Source: Microtetraspora fusca
GTDB taxonomy: Bacteria > Actinomycetota > Actinomycetes > Streptosporangiales > Streptosporangiaceae
Assembly (NCBI RefSeq): GCF_001570365.1
Contig: NZ_BBYK01000040.1
Coordinates: forward strand, 384,591-448,590
Length of the DNA stretch: 64,000 nucleotides
Direction of reading: 5' to 3'
Shown one piece after another: positions 63,868 through 64,000 of the stretch. The position numbers were made by a program, and so were the translations under genes. The first letter of the stretch is position 1. Each line of letters begins with the position of its first letter. The notes beneath the pieces were generated by a model, which worked only from the letters and a program-made list of their open reading frames with translations, searched no databases and was not told where the DNA came from.

Positions 63868-63916
63868 GACTCATAATCCGTGGGTCGTGGGTTCAAGTCC
63901 CACCCGCCCTACTCAG
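63868..63916 (+). repeat. Attachment-site core, copy C
   Basis: 49 bp identical to copies A and B. The preceding gatcaaggc also matches copy B. Downstream similarity continues with two mismatches to about 63955. It is the distal att site of island 2, or the start of a further element beyond the window. Confidence 0.88.
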
Positions 63917-64000
63917 CTTGATCAGTGAATATGCCCTGCCACCTGCGGCTTCTCGTCTGATCATGGTTGACGTGACAGGCAGCCGAGGAGGAGAGAGAGC

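Larger units (their letters stand above)
28851..63916. mobile_element. Island 2, tRNA-Met-integrated element (35 kb, integrase decayed)
   Basis: Bounded by att cores B and C, with left and right ends homologous to those of island 1. It contains an SDR, a two-component system, a serine hydrolase, IS debris and several peptide/metabolite gene sets. The only recombinase sequence is a frameshifted tyrosine-integrase fragment at 30460-30862. No conjugation or replication genes were recognised. Confidence 0.6.

Overview
High-GC DNA with GTG/TTG starts, GGAGG-type ribosome sites, LAL/LuxR regulators, DUF6221/DUF2795 proteins and a class III lanthipeptide synthetase points to an actinomycete, probably a Streptosporangiales-type genus (inference). 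The window falls into three parts: a chromosomal stretch with a defence island, then two tandem islands inserted at a tRNA-Met gene.

Region 1 (1-15110): the 3' end of an ABC exporter, a PGPGW membrane protein, a CBM2 remnant, a complete Wadjet operon jetABCD on the minus strand (9883 down to 1859, every junction overlapping), a divergent PLD-nuclease/SF2-helicase/DUF3427 protein, a DUF2795 protein and an orphan sugar-binding lipoprotein.

Region 2 (15111-28899): an intact tRNA-Met followed by island 1. A 49-bp core from the anticodon loop to just past the tRNA 3' end is repeated at 28851 and 63868. TTGCTCG-type repeats lie beside each copy, as expected of tyrosine-integrase attachment sites, but no intact integrase is present. 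Island 1 carries a DUF6221 gene, an intact IS256 element and a minus-strand locus resembling cyanobactin biosynthesis: an unannotated 46-aa precursor, a subtilase with a PatG-like C-terminal domain, a 64-aa protein, a second subtilase and an uncharacterised helical protein. The second subtilase has Cys and Ala where subtilisin has Ser221 and Pro225, the same pair of changes that defines engineered subtiligase. A broken IS701 element and a truncated LamG/FN3/amidase protein follow.

Region 3 (28851-63916): island 2. Its left part holds an SDR, a decayed integrase, a two-component system, a serine hydrolase and a graveyard of IS fragments (35-37.5 kb). Its right part is specialised metabolism: two paralogous LAL regulators, a TPR protein, a peptide made of 12-residue repeats, an MFS exporter, a class III lanthipeptide set (P450, LanKC and a 32-aa precursor), two secreted proteins, a LysR/amidohydrolase pair, and a four-gene minus-strand set (diiron-oxygenase-like, FAD oxidase, KAS III-like with Cys replaced by Gln, ThDP enzyme) preceded by a possible small peptide gene.

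A 15-bp dyad GAGYA-N5-TRCTC occurs six times in island 2, five of them upstream of minus-strand units. It probably marks a shared regulon, plausibly of the LAL regulators. The cyanobactin-like locus with its natural subtiligase-type enzyme is the best candidate for an undescribed system.
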